A DNA stretch of 64,000 nt from Rhodococcus sp. 4CII (GTDB taxonomy: Bacteria; Actinomycetota; Actinomycetes; Mycobacteriales; Mycobacteriaceae): the NCBI RefSeq assembly GCF_014256275.1, contig NZ_JACCFE010000002.1:7317501-7381500 (forward strand), in the 5' to 3' direction. The first letter of the stretch is position 1; the number at the start of each line of letters is the position of its first letter. A program made the translations under genes and the position numbers. The notes beneath the pieces were generated by a model. It saw nothing but the letters and a program-made list of their open reading frames with translations, was not told the origin of the DNA and ran no database searches. Shown one piece after another: positions 17,501 to 26,938 of the stretch.

Positions 17501-18967
17501 CTAGTTCGGCGATCTGAGATAGACCGTTTTGGTGGTGGTGAAGAACGTGCGGGCAGCCTTTCCCTGCTCGCGATTCATGCTGCTCGAGGCCTTGACCCCG
17601 CCGAACGGGACGTGCGGCTCCACACTCGCCGTCTCCCGATTGACATGCACCAGGCCGGAATTGATCCGGGTCACGAACTGCATGGCTTTGGAGATGTTCG
17701 AGGTGAACAGCGAGGCCGACAGGCCGAACTCGGTGTCGTTCGCCGCGGCGAGGGCTTCTTCGAAATTCTCGACCTCGGTCAGGACGAGCACCGGGCCGAA
17801 GATTTCGTCCCGCAAGAGTCGGCTGGACGGGGACACGCCGGTCAGTACCGTCGGTTCGAGGAAGCAGCCCTCACCATCTGCCTTGCCACCGAGAAGTATG
17901 TCCGCACCCTCCTCGTGCGCGAGCCGAAGGTACTCGACGACGGTGTCGCGTTGCTCCGGTGAGGACATCGGCCCGATGTCGGTGGCCTCGTCATACGGGT
18001 TGCCCACCACCAGTCGGTTCACCTGGGCGAGCAGCAGTTCGCGGAATTCCGTTGCCACCTGGCGCTGAACGTAGACGCGACTGGTGGCCGTGCAGCGCTG
18101 TCCGGCCGCCAGCATGGCTCCGCGAACGACCTGCACGGCCGCGTCCTCGAGTTCGGCGTCCGCCAGCACGATGGCAGGGTTCTTGCCGCCGAGTTCGAGT
18201 TGCACCTTGACGTTGCGGTCTGCGACCGCCTCACGGAGGCGAACACCGACACCGTTGGATCCGGTGAAGGTCAACGCCGCCAAGCGGTTGTCCCCGGTCA
18301 ACGAACCGGACAGGGAACGGCCCTTGCCGGTGACAAGATTGAGCACACCGGTCGGCAAACCCGCCTCGGCGAAAATCTCGGTGAGCAGTACCGCGCTGCC
18401 TGAGGCCACTTCGGCCGGCTTCCACACCACGGAATTGCCGAATGCTACTGCGGGAGCGATTTTCCACGTCGGAATCGCGAACGGAAAGTTCCACGGCGTG
18501 ATGGCGCACACGATCCCGAGGGGTTGCTCGACGGTGAGCAGAACGGTCTCGGGGTCTGCGCTCGGGTAGGTCTCGCCCGAGGGCTGCAGCAGATCGCCGG
18601 CGTAGTAGCGCAGGATCGCAGCGCTGCGCAGCACCTCGCCGCGGGCGTCGCGGATGGCCTTGCCCATGTCGGCGGTGAGCCGGCGAGCGGCCGTCTCGAC
18701 CCTGGCCTCGAGCAGGTCGGCTGCTCGGCGCAGGACGTCGGCGCGTTGGACGGCAGGTGTGGCCGCCCATCCCGGCTGGGCCTTCTCGGCCGCGTCGTAG
18801 GCGCGGCGTACGTGAGCGGGAGTCGCCGACGCGAAGATGCCCGACAGGCGATCTATCTCGTACGGCTCGAATCGATTAAATGTCTGTTCCGAGGTGCACC
18901 ACTCGCCATCGAGGAAAAGTGTCGCGGCGTCATCGAGGAGCGGTGCAGACGCACAAGTGTTGGACAT
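17501..18967 (-). CDS. aldehyde dehydrogenase (second copy, divergent from the first)
   Basis: A ~488-residue ALDH with TPWNFPFAIPTWKIAPAVAFG, VWKPAEVAS, FTGSNGVGVRLR, LELGGKNPAIVL and the catalytic Cys in AGQRCTATSRV, ending HVPFGGVKASSSMNREQG. These features recall alpha-ketoglutarate-semialdehyde or succinate-semialdehyde type ALDHs more than its neighbour. It is first in the minus-strand series, facing tal across a shared control region. GTG 18973 and ATG 18967 are both possible starts; the ATG has an AGGTCAGG site upstream. Confidence 0.9.
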   Translation of the reverse strand: MSNTCASAPLLDDAATLFLDGEWCTSEQTFNRFEPYEIDRLSGIFASATPAHVRRAYDAAEKAQPGWAATPAVQRADVLRRAADLLEARVETAARRLTADMGKAIRDARGEVLRSAAILRYYAGDLLQPSGETYPSADPETVLLTVEQPLGIVCAITPWNFPFAIPTWKIAPAVAFGNSVVWKPAEVASGSAVLLTEIFAEAGLPTGVLNLVTGKGRSLSGSLTGDNRLAALTFTGSNGVGVRLREAVADRNVKVQLELGGKNPAIVLADAELEDAAVQVVRGAMLAAGQRCTATSRVYVQRQVATEFRELLLAQVNRLVVGNPYDEATDIGPMSSPEQRDTVVEYLRLAHEEGADILLGGKADGEGCFLEPTVLTGVSPSSRLLRDEIFGPVLVLTEVENFEEALAAANDTEFGLSASLFTSNISKAMQFVTRINSGLVHVNRETASVEPHVPFGGVKASSSMNREQGKAARTFFTTTKTVYLRSPN

Positions 18968-19193
18968 GGTCACCTGACCTGGGGCGTGGAAGGAGTCGAG
19001 CAGGGGATTTCAGGTCTTTCACCTGCAGTGATGGAGCGCGGAGGCATCGGATCAGGTGTGTCGCGTCCGGGAATCCAGCCGGGGTGTCCGAGCCGGAGTG
19101 TCATCGCGGCGCTCAGGCCGACCGAGGCGCTTGGGGAATCGTGGGTCATGAGGTTGTCAGGGGCATTCGGCATGCGATGAGATGACCTCCCGA

Positions 19194-19207
19194 GTAGAAA
19201 CGTTTAC
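19194..19207. promoter_or_regulatory. LacI-type operator before tal
   Basis: GTAGAAACGTTTAC, centred on the CG at 19201-19202, contains the palindrome AAACGTTT typical of LacI/GalR-family operators. It is 44 bp upstream of the tal start and in the divergent region shared with the aldehyde dehydrogenase. Related sites occur at 22340, 22398 and 36985. The LacI protein at 24495-25526 is the likely ligand; binding is inferred. Confidence 0.55.
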
Positions 19208-19250
19208 ATGACAATAAGCGGCCATGCCAGAACGGTCAAGGAGACTTCGA

Positions 19251-20531
19251 ATGAGAAACGATCGAGGGTGCACTGTCCGCCGCCCTCACGAGTACCTCGA
19301 CACCGACGAAGGGCCGGCGGGGGAGGAGTGCAACTCCGCGCAATCCCCGGCCGCGTCGGGCCCGCTCCAGCGGCTGTCCGCCGCCGGCGTTGCAGTGTGG
19401 CTCGACGATTTGTCTCGTCACCGCGTGGCGTCGGGGAGCCTCGCCGCACTCGTGCGGAACTGGTCCGTGTGCGGCGTGACCACCAACCCGTCGATCTTCG
19501 AGAACGCCCTGCAGTCGGGTGAGGCCGCCTACGGTGAGCAGATCCTCGCGCTGGCGAACGCGGGGGCGGATGCCACCGAGGCCGTACGAGCGTTGACCAC
19601 CACCGATGTCCGCTGGGCCTGCGAAATTCTGCAGGAGACGTACGAACGATCCGGAGGTACCGACGGATATGTCTCGATCGAGGTGGACCCCTACCTGTCT
19701 CGCAACGTGCCGGGCACCGTCGCCGAGGCCCGCGACCTCTTTCGCTTGATCGGTCGCCGCAACGTCCTGATCAAGATTCCGGCACGGCCGAGTGCCTTCC
19801 CGCCATCACACAGACGCTCGCGGCGGGCATCGGCGTCAACGTGACGCTGATCTTTTCTCTCGAAACGTTACGAAGGCGTTCAGGACGCGTTCATGGCCGG
19901 TCTCGAGCAGGCCCGCGCGAACGGCCACGACCTGGCCGCCATCCAATCTGTGGCATCATTTTTCGTCTCCCGAGTGGACAGGGAAGTAGACCGGCGCCTC
20001 GGCGAGGACGCTCGCGACTACCTGCGCGGGGCGGCAGCGATAGCAAACGCCAGGCTTGCCTACGAGAAGTTCGAGACGATGCTGCGCACTCCCCGATGGC
20101 GGGCGCTCGAGGCCGACGGCGCCCACCCGCAACGCCTCCTGTGGGCCTCCACCGGCGTAAAGGACCCCGCGTACTTCGACACCAGGTACGTCACCGAGTT
20201 AATCGCCGCCCGAACGGTGAACACGATGCCGGAGGAGACACTGCACGCCGTGGCCGATCACGGCATCGTGGACGGCGACAGCATCTCCGGAACATACGAC
20301 ACCTCGCGCACGGTCCTCGACAAGCTCACGCTCGCCGGAGTCGAGTACGACGACGTCGTCCGTGCGCTCGAAGCCGAGGGGCTGCAGAAGTTCGAGGTCG
20401 CCTGGAACGAACTCACCTCGACCGTCGCGCAGCTTCTCGACGACGCCCGCGCGCAGGTCGACCGGTCCCGTAACCCAGCACAGATACCACCGCCCTTCCC
20501 CGAATCGGCGGCCGAGGCTCGAGAAATGTGA
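19251..20531 (+). CDS. tal: transaldolase (two compensating frameshifts)
   Basis: Transaldolase transfers dihydroxyacetone between sedoheptulose-7-phosphate and glyceraldehyde-3-phosphate. LSAAGVAVWLDDLSRHRVAS, VTTNPSIFENAL, SIEVDPYLSR and the Schiff-base Lys in RNVLIKIPA come first. Then a base is lost near 19784 and one is gained (GAAACG) near 19869, so TLAAGIGVNVTLIFSLE lies in another frame, before MAGLEQARANGHDLAAIQ resumes the first. As written, translation stops at 19842-19844. Corrected, it is ~426 residues, with a longer N-terminus than usual. The ATG at 19251 follows AGGAGA by six bases. The frameshifts may be sequencing errors. pgi starts 5 bp after its stop. Confidence 0.85.
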
Positions 20532-20535
20532 GGCG

Positions 20536-22182
20536 ATGATGGAATTCCTTCAGACCCCGGTCGATCAGCGGCCGCAGTGGGCCGCGCTCGGGAAACACCG
20601 AGCACGCCTCGACGGAGTATCGCTTCGCCGACTCTTCACCGAAAACCCCGGGCGCGCTGCTGAGTTCACCCTCGGCGTCGACGGACTGCTACTGGATTAC
20701 TCGAAGAACCTCGTCGACGCCGAGGTGATCGGCGAGTTGGTCGACCTCGCCTACGCCGCTGGGGTGGACCGGCGGATCGAGGCGATGTTCGCGGGGGAGC
20801 GAATCAATACGACCGAAGATCGCGCCGTGGCACACGTGGCATTGCGCGCCGCGCGCGGTGAGCGAATGGCGATCGACGGAGGCAATGTCGTACCGGGGGT
20901 GCACCGGGTGCTCGACGACATGGCGGCCTTCGCGACCCGGATCCGGTCGGGAGCGTGGCTGGGATACACGGGTAAGGCCATCAAGAACGTGGTGAACATC
21001 GGGATCGGCGGGTCGGATCTCGGTCCCGTGATGACGGCCGCAGCGCTGTCGGCCTACTCGGATCCGGGACTGAACGTCCGTTTCGTCTCCAATGTAGACG
21101 GCTCGGACATCGTGTCGGCGGTCCGGGATCTCGATCAGAGCGAAACCCTGTACGTCGTGGTGTCCAAGACGTTCACCACTGTCGAGACACTGACCAATGC
21201 GCGCACCGCGCGCCGGCTTCTGGTGGACGCGCTCGGCAACGAGGATGCGGTTGGCAGACACTTCGTCGCCGTCTCCACCAATGCGGAACAGGTGAGTCGC
21301 TTCGGGATCGATCCCGAGAACATGTTCGGTTTCTGGGATTGGGTCGGCGGTAGGTACTCCGTCGAGTCGGCGGTCGGACTGTCGTTGATGATCGCGATCG
21401 GGCCGGAGAACTTCGCCTCGATGACCGACGGCTTCCGTGCGATGGACACTCATTTCCGCGAGGCCCCCTTCGGCCGCAACATGCCGGTGCTCCTTGCACT
21501 GATCGGACTCTGGTACACCAATTTTCACGACGCTCAGACCCATGCCGTACTGCCGTACAGCAAGTACCTCGCACGCTTTCCGGCGTACTTGCAGCAGCTC
21601 GACATGGAGAGCAACGGCAAATCGGTGGACACGGAGGGGCGTCCGGTCCGGGTCCGTACCGGCCCGGTCGTGTGGGGCGAACCCGGCACGAACGGCCAGC
21701 ACGCCTTCTATCAGCTGCTGCACCAGGGAACCCACCTCGTCCCCTGTGACTTCATCGGCTTTCTTCGTCCCGTCGACGGTCCTGACGAACACCACGATCT
21801 GTTGATGGCGAACTTCTTCGCTCAGACCGAGGCTCTCGCCTTCGGTCGCAGCGAGGAGGAAGTGGCAGCTGCCGGGGTACGGGCCGACCTCGTCCCGCAC
21901 CGAAGTTTCGCGGGGGACAGACCGACGAATACGCTGCTGGCGGGCAGGCTGGACCCGTTCGTGCTCGGCCAGCTGGTGGCTCTGTACGAGCACAAGGTGT
22001 TCACCCAGGGGGTTTTGTGGGGGATCAACTCGTTCGATCAATGGGGTGTGGAGCTGGGCAAAGTGCTCGCCCACCGGATCTTCGACGAGCTCTCTCAGGA
22101 CGAGCCGCCCTCGCTCGGTCACGATGCATCGACCAACTCCCTGGTCTCGCTGTACCGGAAGGCCGCGGCCCGGCGGGTGTAG
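20536..22182 (+). CDS. pgi: glucose-6-phosphate isomerase
   Basis: A 548-residue phosphoglucose isomerase interconverting fructose-6-phosphate and glucose-6-phosphate, the substrate of FGD. The family signatures are clear: VNIGIGGSDLGPVM, VVSKTFTTVETLTNA, FGFWDWVGGRYSVESAVGLS, YSKYLARFPAYLQQLDMESN, WGEPGTNGQHAFYQLLHQG and the C-terminal INSFDQWGVELGK. The ATG at 20536 lies 5 bp after the tal stop, so they form one operon. Many Rhodococcus genomes carry another pgi elsewhere, and this copy may be dedicated to the island (inference). Confidence 0.95.
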   Translation: MMEFLQTPVDQRPQWAALGKHRARLDGVSLRRLFTENPGRAAEFTLGVDGLLLDYSKNLVDAEVIGELVDLAYAAGVDRRIEAMFAGERINTTEDRAVAHVALRAARGERMAIDGGNVVPGVHRVLDDMAAFATRIRSGAWLGYTGKAIKNVVNIGIGGSDLGPVMTAAALSAYSDPGLNVRFVSNVDGSDIVSAVRDLDQSETLYVVVSKTFTTVETLTNARTARRLLVDALGNEDAVGRHFVAVSTNAEQVSRFGIDPENMFGFWDWVGGRYSVESAVGLSLMIAIGPENFASMTDGFRAMDTHFREAPFGRNMPVLLALIGLWYTNFHDAQTHAVLPYSKYLARFPAYLQQLDMESNGKSVDTEGRPVRVRTGPVVWGEPGTNGQHAFYQLLHQGTHLVPCDFIGFLRPVDGPDEHHDLLMANFFAQTEALAFGRSEEEVAAAGVRADLVPHRSFAGDRPTNTLLAGRLDPFVLGQLVALYEHKVFTQGVLWGINSFDQWGVELGKVLAHRIFDELSQDEPPSLGHDASTNSLVSLYRKAAARRV

Positions 22183-22313
22183 TCACGGACGGGGTGGGTA
22201 CCGGAGCGTTGCCGCCGTGCGCTGAGGGAACAAGGCTGTCCACAGTGCGGTGTACAGGTCCCGGGCGTGGGGAACGGTGTCCGCGACAGGCACGCGAGAA
22301 TCCTCCAGAACAC

Positions 22314-22350
22314 TTGACGCTCCATAACCGCTCTTGTAGGTTAGAAACGA
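22314..22350 (+). promoter_or_regulatory. promoter with overlapping GTTAGAAACGA site, cupin operon
   Basis: TTGACG (22314-22319) and TAGGTT (22337-22342) are 17 bp apart. GTTAGAAACGA at 22340-22350 overlaps the -10 box and predicted start, and the same 11 bases recur at 36985-36995 before the nucleoside hydrolase. The leader to the ATG at 22544 is about 195 nt. The remainder of the 361-bp gap after pgi holds no gene I recognise. Confidence 0.5.
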
Positions 22351-22397
22351 ATCCAGTCGGCATTACAACAGGTGAAATGCCAGATTAGATCTCCAAA

Positions 22398-22412
22398 GTG
22401 GAAACGTTTCAC
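22398..22412. promoter_or_regulatory. LacI-type operator in the cupin-operon leader
   Basis: GTGGAAACGTTTCAC contains the perfect 10-bp palindrome GAAACGTTTC. It lies within the predicted leader, ~130 bp before the first ATG. It shares its core with the site before tal. Confidence 0.6.
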
Positions 22413-22543
22413 ACCGGCTAGCAGTCCCGGTGGTCGTCGCGGGAATCACCCGAAAGATCCAGCACGAGCCAACTGCGCTCAGTCTGCCCGGCCACCATTG
22501 TGGATGCTTCCGGAAACCGACTCGAAATGAAGGGAAGACCCGG

Positions 22544-22999
22544 ATGGCCGACTTCGATCCGTCAGCGCCGAACGCGCGACGTTACCCGCGGGTGATCACC
22601 GAAGACGAGATCAGCAGCATGCCGCGTTTGCAGTTCAACACCGGCATCGACACCGCGATCTTCCTGTCACGGGAGCGCGACGACGCACGCTACTTCCGCC
22701 AGGGCTACTGCTACCAGGAGCCCGACCACGCCCCCTACAACTGGGAGCAGCCCAACTTCGACGAGACGCACTACTGCCTCGAGGGGCACATCAAGCTGCG
22801 GGTCAAGGATGCGAACGACCGAGAGGTCGTGCTCGAAGCCGGTCGGGGAGAGCACATCTACCTGCCGGCCGGATACACCTACACCCTCGAGAACACCGGT
22901 GTGCGGACCGTCTTCTTCTGGACCAGCGGACCGTCTCCCCGCGTGGGACTCGTCGAGGTGCCGGATTACCACAAGACCCTCCAAGAACTGAGGAAGTGA
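22544..22999 (+). CDS. cupin-domain protein
   Basis: A 151-residue single-domain cupin. The first cupin motif lies around DETHYCLEGHIKLRV and the second around GRGEHIYLPAGYTYTLENTG, giving several possible metal ligands (His, Glu, His). Small cupins of this kind act as sugar isomerases or epimerases, or as EutQ-like accessory proteins; the function cannot be fixed here. The ATG at 22544 follows GGGAAG. It is the first gene of an operon with a split-barrel FDOR-type protein, a GATase-like protein, LacI and ribokinase. Confidence 0.75.
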   Translation: MADFDPSAPNARRYPRVITEDEISSMPRLQFNTGIDTAIFLSRERDDARYFRQGYCYQEPDHAPYNWEQPNFDETHYCLEGHIKLRVKDANDREVVLEAGRGEHIYLPAGYTYTLENTGVRTVFFWTSGPSPRVGLVEVPDYHKTLQELRK

Positions 23000-23006
23000 G
23001 AGAGCA

Positions 23007-23531
23007 ATGGCCGTGACCGCAAGCCAGACCGCCCCTCTGCGGGGCGACAAGAGGTGGGGTTACCTCGACCGGGCCAAGAGCATCCGTGTGGCGAGCGTGA
23101 ATGCCGACGGGAGCATCTACTTGACTCCCCTGTGGTTCGTCGTCGACGAGAAGAGGATCTTCCTCCCGATCGATGCCGGTAGCCGCCACGGTGCGAACTC
23201 GCAGGCGGGCCGGAAAATCGCCGCGCTGGTCGATTCGGGCGACGAGTACGCCACCGTCAGCGGTGTACGCATCCTGGGAACGCTGGTCGAAGCCACAGAC
23301 GAGGTTCTCGTGAAGAAGCTACAGGACAAGGTGTTCGAGAAGTACTTCGGCACGGGTCACCCCTACGCCGAGCAGTACTTCGAGTTCGGTGAATTCGCCG
23401 ACCGCCGTTACCTGGAATTGGTGCCGGACAAGATGATCGGCTGGGATTCACGCGAGACGACGATGCCGCAGGTTCCGGAAGCTCGTGTGCTGCCGGACTT
23501 TGTAGGAGACCGGCCGCTCCCCAAGAGCTGA
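23007..23531 (+). CDS. PPOX/FDOR-type split-barrel flavin or F420-binding protein
   Basis: A 174-residue pyridoxamine-5-phosphate-oxidase-like protein with the split-barrel pattern RVASVNADGSIYLTPLWFVV, SRHGANSQAGRKIAALV and VRILGTLVEATDE. In actinobacteria many such proteins are F420H2-dependent reductases (FDOR-B), and the surrounding F420 genes favour that. FMN or heme binding is not excluded. It starts 7 bp after the cupin stop with GAGAG upstream. Confidence 0.7.
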   Translation: MAVTASQTAPLRGDKRWGYLDRAKSIRVASVNADGSIYLTPLWFVVDEKRIFLPIDAGSRHGANSQAGRKIAALVDSGDEYATVSGVRILGTLVEATDEVLVKKLQDKVFEKYFGTGHPYAEQYFEFGEFADRRYLELVPDKMIGWDSRETTMPQVPEARVLPDFVGDRPLPKS

Positions 23532-23560
23532 CCGATCCGTTCATCGCCGCAGATCACGGC

Positions 23561-23599
23561 GGACCGGCATCGCCTCGTCACTGACGGGGACGCCGGTCC
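23561..23599 (+). terminator. inverted repeat after the split-barrel gene
   Basis: GGACCGGC (23561-23568) pairs with GCCGGTCC (23592-23599), and the loop contains a second small hairpin, CGTCACTGACG. No T-run follows, so it could be a partial terminator or an RNA-stabilising element within the operon. Confidence 0.35.
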
Positions 23600-23674
23600 G
23601 CCCGCTTCCGACAACGACGACCGCGGGCGACGGCTCGAGTTGCACACACACATTCTTTGAAATTTGGAGTAGGT

Positions 23675-24487
23675 ATGACTTCGACTAAGGACGGCGCCAC
23701 CCGGGTGCTCGTGGTCGGCGAATCGTGGATCAAGCACACGGTGCACATCAAGGGCTTCGACGAATTTCGCACGGTCGAGTACGAGGAAGGCGGCGGCGTC
23801 TTCCTGGACTCGCTGGACGCTTCCGGGCTCGACGTGACGTACTTGCGCGCACACGAGATCTCGGGGCGGTTCCCGAAGACGCTGGAAGAGTTGCAGCAGT
23901 TCGACGTCGTGGTCCTCAGCGACATCGGAGCGAACTCCTTCCTGCTGGCCGACGAGACATTTCTGCGATCCGAACGCAGCGTCAACCGGTTGTCGCTGCT
24001 CGCAGCCTTCACCGAAGCCGGCGGAGGCCTGATCATGGTGGGCGGCTACATGTCGTTCACCGGGATCGACGGCAAGGCCCGCTACGGGATGAGCCCGCTG
24101 GCACCGGTGCTTCCGGTCACCATGCTCGACTACGACGACCGCATCGAAGTTCCCGAAGGCCTCGACGCCACGTTCGACGAGCCGAATCACGTGATCCTCG
24201 GCGGGACCCCCGCTGAATGGCCGATGCTGCTCGGCTACAACCGTGTCATCGCCAAGTCTGACGCGACGGTGGTCGCGCGCTTCGGCGAAGACCCACTGCT
24301 GGTCGTCGGTACCGCCGGCGTCGGCCGCACGGTTGCCTTCGCGTCCGATCTGGCACCACATTGGGCGCCGCCGGAATTCGTGCAGTGGCAGCACTATCAG
24401 GCGCTGTGGACTTCGATCGTGAACTGGGCTGCGGGCCTCGACACGAGCCTTCCGTCGCCGGTGCACGCAGTTGCTGCGGTAGATTGA
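23675..24487 (+). CDS. class I glutamine amidotransferase-like (ThuA-type) protein
   Basis: A 270-residue protein with a GATase1-like/ThuA fold: VLVVGESWIKHTVHIKGFDE, a strand-loop FDVVVLSDIGANSF, then GGGLIMVGGYMSFTGIDG and a C-terminal GRTVAFASDLAPHW. Relatives sit in carbohydrate operons, but their enzymatic role is poorly defined. The ATG at 23675 was chosen for its GGAG(TAGGT) site; an upstream TTG would extend it by six residues. It lies just before lacI. Confidence 0.65.
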   Translation: MTSTKDGATRVLVVGESWIKHTVHIKGFDEFRTVEYEEGGGVFLDSLDASGLDVTYLRAHEISGRFPKTLEELQQFDVVVLSDIGANSFLLADETFLRSERSVNRLSLLAAFTEAGGGLIMVGGYMSFTGIDGKARYGMSPLAPVLPVTMLDYDDRIEVPEGLDATFDEPNHVILGGTPAEWPMLLGYNRVIAKSDATVVARFGEDPLLVVGTAGVGRTVAFASDLAPHWAPPEFVQWQHYQALWTSIVNWAAGLDTSLPSPVHAVAAVD

Positions 24488-24494
24488 GAATTTT

Positions 24495-25526
24495 ATGAGC
24501 AATGGTCAGCCCCCGACGATGAAAGACGTGGCCCGGCACGCGGGCGTGTCCGTGAGTACGGTCAGCTACGTCTTGAACGACAGCGGACCGGTTGCGCCCG
24601 CACGTCGAGCCCGTGTGCTCGACGCTGTGCGGGTTCTCAACTACGCACCCAACGAGGCTGCGCGGGGGTTGAAGAGACGTTCGGCGCCCACGATCGGACT
24701 CGTGGTCCCCGAACTGTCGAACCAGTTCTTCGCGCTCCTCGTGGAAGGCGTCGAACAGGCCGCAGCTGCTCGTGGAGTGCTCGTCGTGTTGTGTGCCCCC
24801 GAAGCCACCGACGGAGGAGAGTCGCTCAACGGGCGGCTGCTCCGAAGTCAGAGGCTGAACGGGATCATCTATCTGTCGGGGGCGTCGACGTCACCGACGT
24901 CGCTTCTCGAACTCACGCGGCTCGGTCCGATCGTTCTGGTGGACGAGCAGGTCCCCGGATTCGACCTGCCGGCCATCGTGTCGGACAACCGCCGCGGTGC
25001 CCGGGAAGTCGGTCAACATGTGCTCGAAGCAGGCCATCGCAAGATCGCCGTCATCGGCGGTCCCGAGGGTCTGTGGACGTCGCAGCAGCGACTCGCCGGT
25101 TATCGGGAAGCGTTGGCAGCCGCAGGAATCGAACCCGATACCGTTCCGATCTTCGGTGGAAACTACCGGCAGGAGTCGGGTACGGAACTCGCGGCGAAGG
25201 CATTGTCCGGGCCGCCGTCGGCGCGCCCGACGGCGTTGCTGTGCGCGAACGACCTGATGGCCATCGGCGTGCTCGAGTACTGCCGATCCGAGGGCATCCG
25301 AGTGCCCGAAGAACTCAGCGTCGTCGGCTTCGACGACCTACCGATGGTATCGCTCCTCACGCCGAGATTGACCACAGTCCGCCAACCCGCTCGGGACATG
25401 GGTGAGCGAGCCGCGAACCTGCTTTTCGAACTCATCGAAGACAAAGTCGACGTGCCCGCTCCCGAGCCGTTCCCGACCCTGCTACAGATAAGAGATTCCG
25501 TGGCCACACCCTTAGGTAGTTCATGA
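24495..25526 (+). CDS. LacI-family transcriptional repressor
   Basis: A 343-residue regulator. The N-terminal helix-turn-helix TMKDVARHAGVSVSTVSYVL is followed by the hinge region (NEAARGLKRRSAPTIGLVVP) and a periplasmic-binding-protein-like sensor domain ending LSVVGFDDLPMVSLLTPRLTT. The location, overlapping ribokinase (ATGA), suggests ribose or a ribose-derived metabolite as inducer. GAAACG-core sites near 19.2, 22.3-22.4 and 36.99 kb are its probable operators, including one in its own operon leader. Confidence 0.9.
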   Translation: MSNGQPPTMKDVARHAGVSVSTVSYVLNDSGPVAPARRARVLDAVRVLNYAPNEAARGLKRRSAPTIGLVVPELSNQFFALLVEGVEQAAAARGVLVVLCAPEATDGGESLNGRLLRSQRLNGIIYLSGASTSPTSLLELTRLGPIVLVDEQVPGFDLPAIVSDNRRGAREVGQHVLEAGHRKIAVIGGPEGLWTSQQRLAGYREALAAAGIEPDTVPIFGGNYRQESGTELAAKALSGPPSARPTALLCANDLMAIGVLEYCRSEGIRVPEELSVVGFDDLPMVSLLTPRLTTVRQPARDMGERAANLLFELIEDKVDVPAPEPFPTLLQIRDSVATPLGSS

Positions 25527-26473
25527 ATACGTCGCTGGACGCGGGTACCACCCGGGGGCGAGTGTTCGTCGTCGGCGCGATCAATGTCGACCTGGTCGTC
25601 GCCGCTGAGAGACTGCCCGGTCCGGGCGAGACCGTCGTGGGAACCCGCGTCGAACGGTACGGCGGTGGCAAAGGCGCCAACGCCGCGGTGGCGGCCGCTC
25701 GGGCAGGCGCGGAAGTGCATCTCGTCGGAGCGGTAGGCGCGGACGCCAACGGCACCGAAGCGCTCGACGAACTCACCGCCGAGGGCATTTGGGTGGACGG
25801 TGTCACCGTCCTCGAACGCGAAGCCACCGGGGTCGCGTTGATCGTCGTCGACCCGGGCGCCGAGAACCAGATCGCCGTCGGCGCGGGTGCCAATGCCGCA
25901 CTGAGCGTCGAACACGTGAGGCGGGCTCTCGTTTCCGATCTGAGACCCTCGGATTCAGTGCTGGTCAGCACGGAGATACCCGACGCCGCGGTGGAGGCTG
26001 CGGTGGTCGCTGCCGTTTCGGCGGGTGCACGCTGTGTCTTGAATCCGGCCCCTCCCATTCCCGGCGTTGCCGACCTCCTCGGGTACGGGCCGATCCTGAC
26101 GCCCAATGCGGGCGAGTGCGTCGAACTCGCCAAGATGCTCGGTGACGAGCACACCCACGCCCGCGAGGCCGCCGCCGCGATCATGGCACGCACCGGAGCC
26201 CCGGTCGTCGTCACCCTGGGAGGTGACGGTGCCCTGGTACTCACGCCCGACGGGAACGTCGACCACGTGCGGCCACGGCCGACGGTGGCACGCGATACCA
26301 CCGGCGCAGGCGATACCTTCAATGGCGTTCTGATCACCCGGCTAGCAGCGGGAGACGAACTCGACGTCGCCGTCCGAGCCGCGAATGTTGCTGCCGCGCT
26401 CTCTGTTGCACACGTCGGGGCCCGCGCAGGGATGCCTCGCGCCACGGACATCGAGGTCGGCAGTCGGGCGTAA
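25523..26473 (+). CDS. rbsK: ribokinase (PfkB family)
   Basis: A 316-residue sugar kinase phosphorylating ribose to ribose-5-phosphate. It shows VVGAINVDLVVAAERLPGPG, GGGKGANAAVAAARAGAEVHL-type N-terminal motifs, LNPAPPIPGVADLL and the C-terminal PfkB signature DTTGAGDTFNG with the catalytic Asp. It overlaps lacI by four bases (ATGA), which indicates translational coupling. With the nucleoside hydrolase at 36 kb it would feed ribose from nucleosides into the pentose-phosphate and PRPP steps. Confidence 0.9.
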   Translation: MNTSLDAGTTRGRVFVVGAINVDLVVAAERLPGPGETVVGTRVERYGGGKGANAAVAAARAGAEVHLVGAVGADANGTEALDELTAEGIWVDGVTVLEREATGVALIVVDPGAENQIAVGAGANAALSVEHVRRALVSDLRPSDSVLVSTEIPDAAVEAAVVAAVSAGARCVLNPAPPIPGVADLLGYGPILTPNAGECVELAKMLGDEHTHAREAAAAIMARTGAPVVVTLGGDGALVLTPDGNVDHVRPRPTVARDTTGAGDTFNGVLITRLAAGDELDVAVRAANVAAALSVAHVGARAGMPRATDIEVGSRA

Positions 26474-26548
26474 CCACCCTTCGAGGCCTCTGTGCGGCGA
26501 TCATCAGCGCACCCGGAGGCTTCCCGAACCGGCGCATATGGAGCAACC

Positions 26549-26938
26549 ATGACTATTGACGATCGTGCAACGTTGATCGACCAGTTCGTCTACGCCTGGA
26601 ACATTAAGGATGTCGACGCACTGATGAACCTGATGACCGACAATTGTACCTTCCACTCTTCCGTCGGCCCCGATCCAGGAGTCCGGTTCGAAGGTCGTGC
26701 CAATGTTCGTCGCGGATTCGAGATATACCTTCGGCCAGGCGGTTCGGCGACCGAAACCGTGATGGAGGAGCCGCTTGTAGGCATGAATTTTGCTGTAACC
26801 CGGTGGACTACCTTCCAAAGGCAAGAGGACGGGACCGTTCTGGAAACACTTGCGTGCGACGTGTTCGAGTTCGAGGGCGACCGCATCAGTCGTAAGGACA
26901 CCTACCGCAAGATTTCCACTCCCGTTACTGCTTCCTAA
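26549..26938 (+). CDS. SnoaL-like NTF2-fold protein
   Basis: A 129-residue NTF2-like protein: QFVYAWNIKDVDALMNLMTD, CTFHSSVGPDPGVRFEGRAN and a C-terminal VFEFEGDRISRKDTYRK, typical of SnoaL-type polyketide-cyclase-like or limonene-epoxide-hydrolase-like folds. The ATG at 26549 follows GGAG. It lies 75 bp after rbsK. The role is unknown. Confidence 0.7.
   Translation: MTIDDRATLIDQFVYAWNIKDVDALMNLMTDNCTFHSSVGPDPGVRFEGRANVRRGFEIYLRPGGSATETVMEEPLVGMNFAVTRWTTFQRQEDGTVLETLACDVFEFEGDRISRKDTYRKISTPVTAS

Noticed and set aside
20689..22122. 477-codon minus-strand ORF opposite pgi
   Set aside because: pgi is complete on the plus strand, and the minus frame has no recognisable features.
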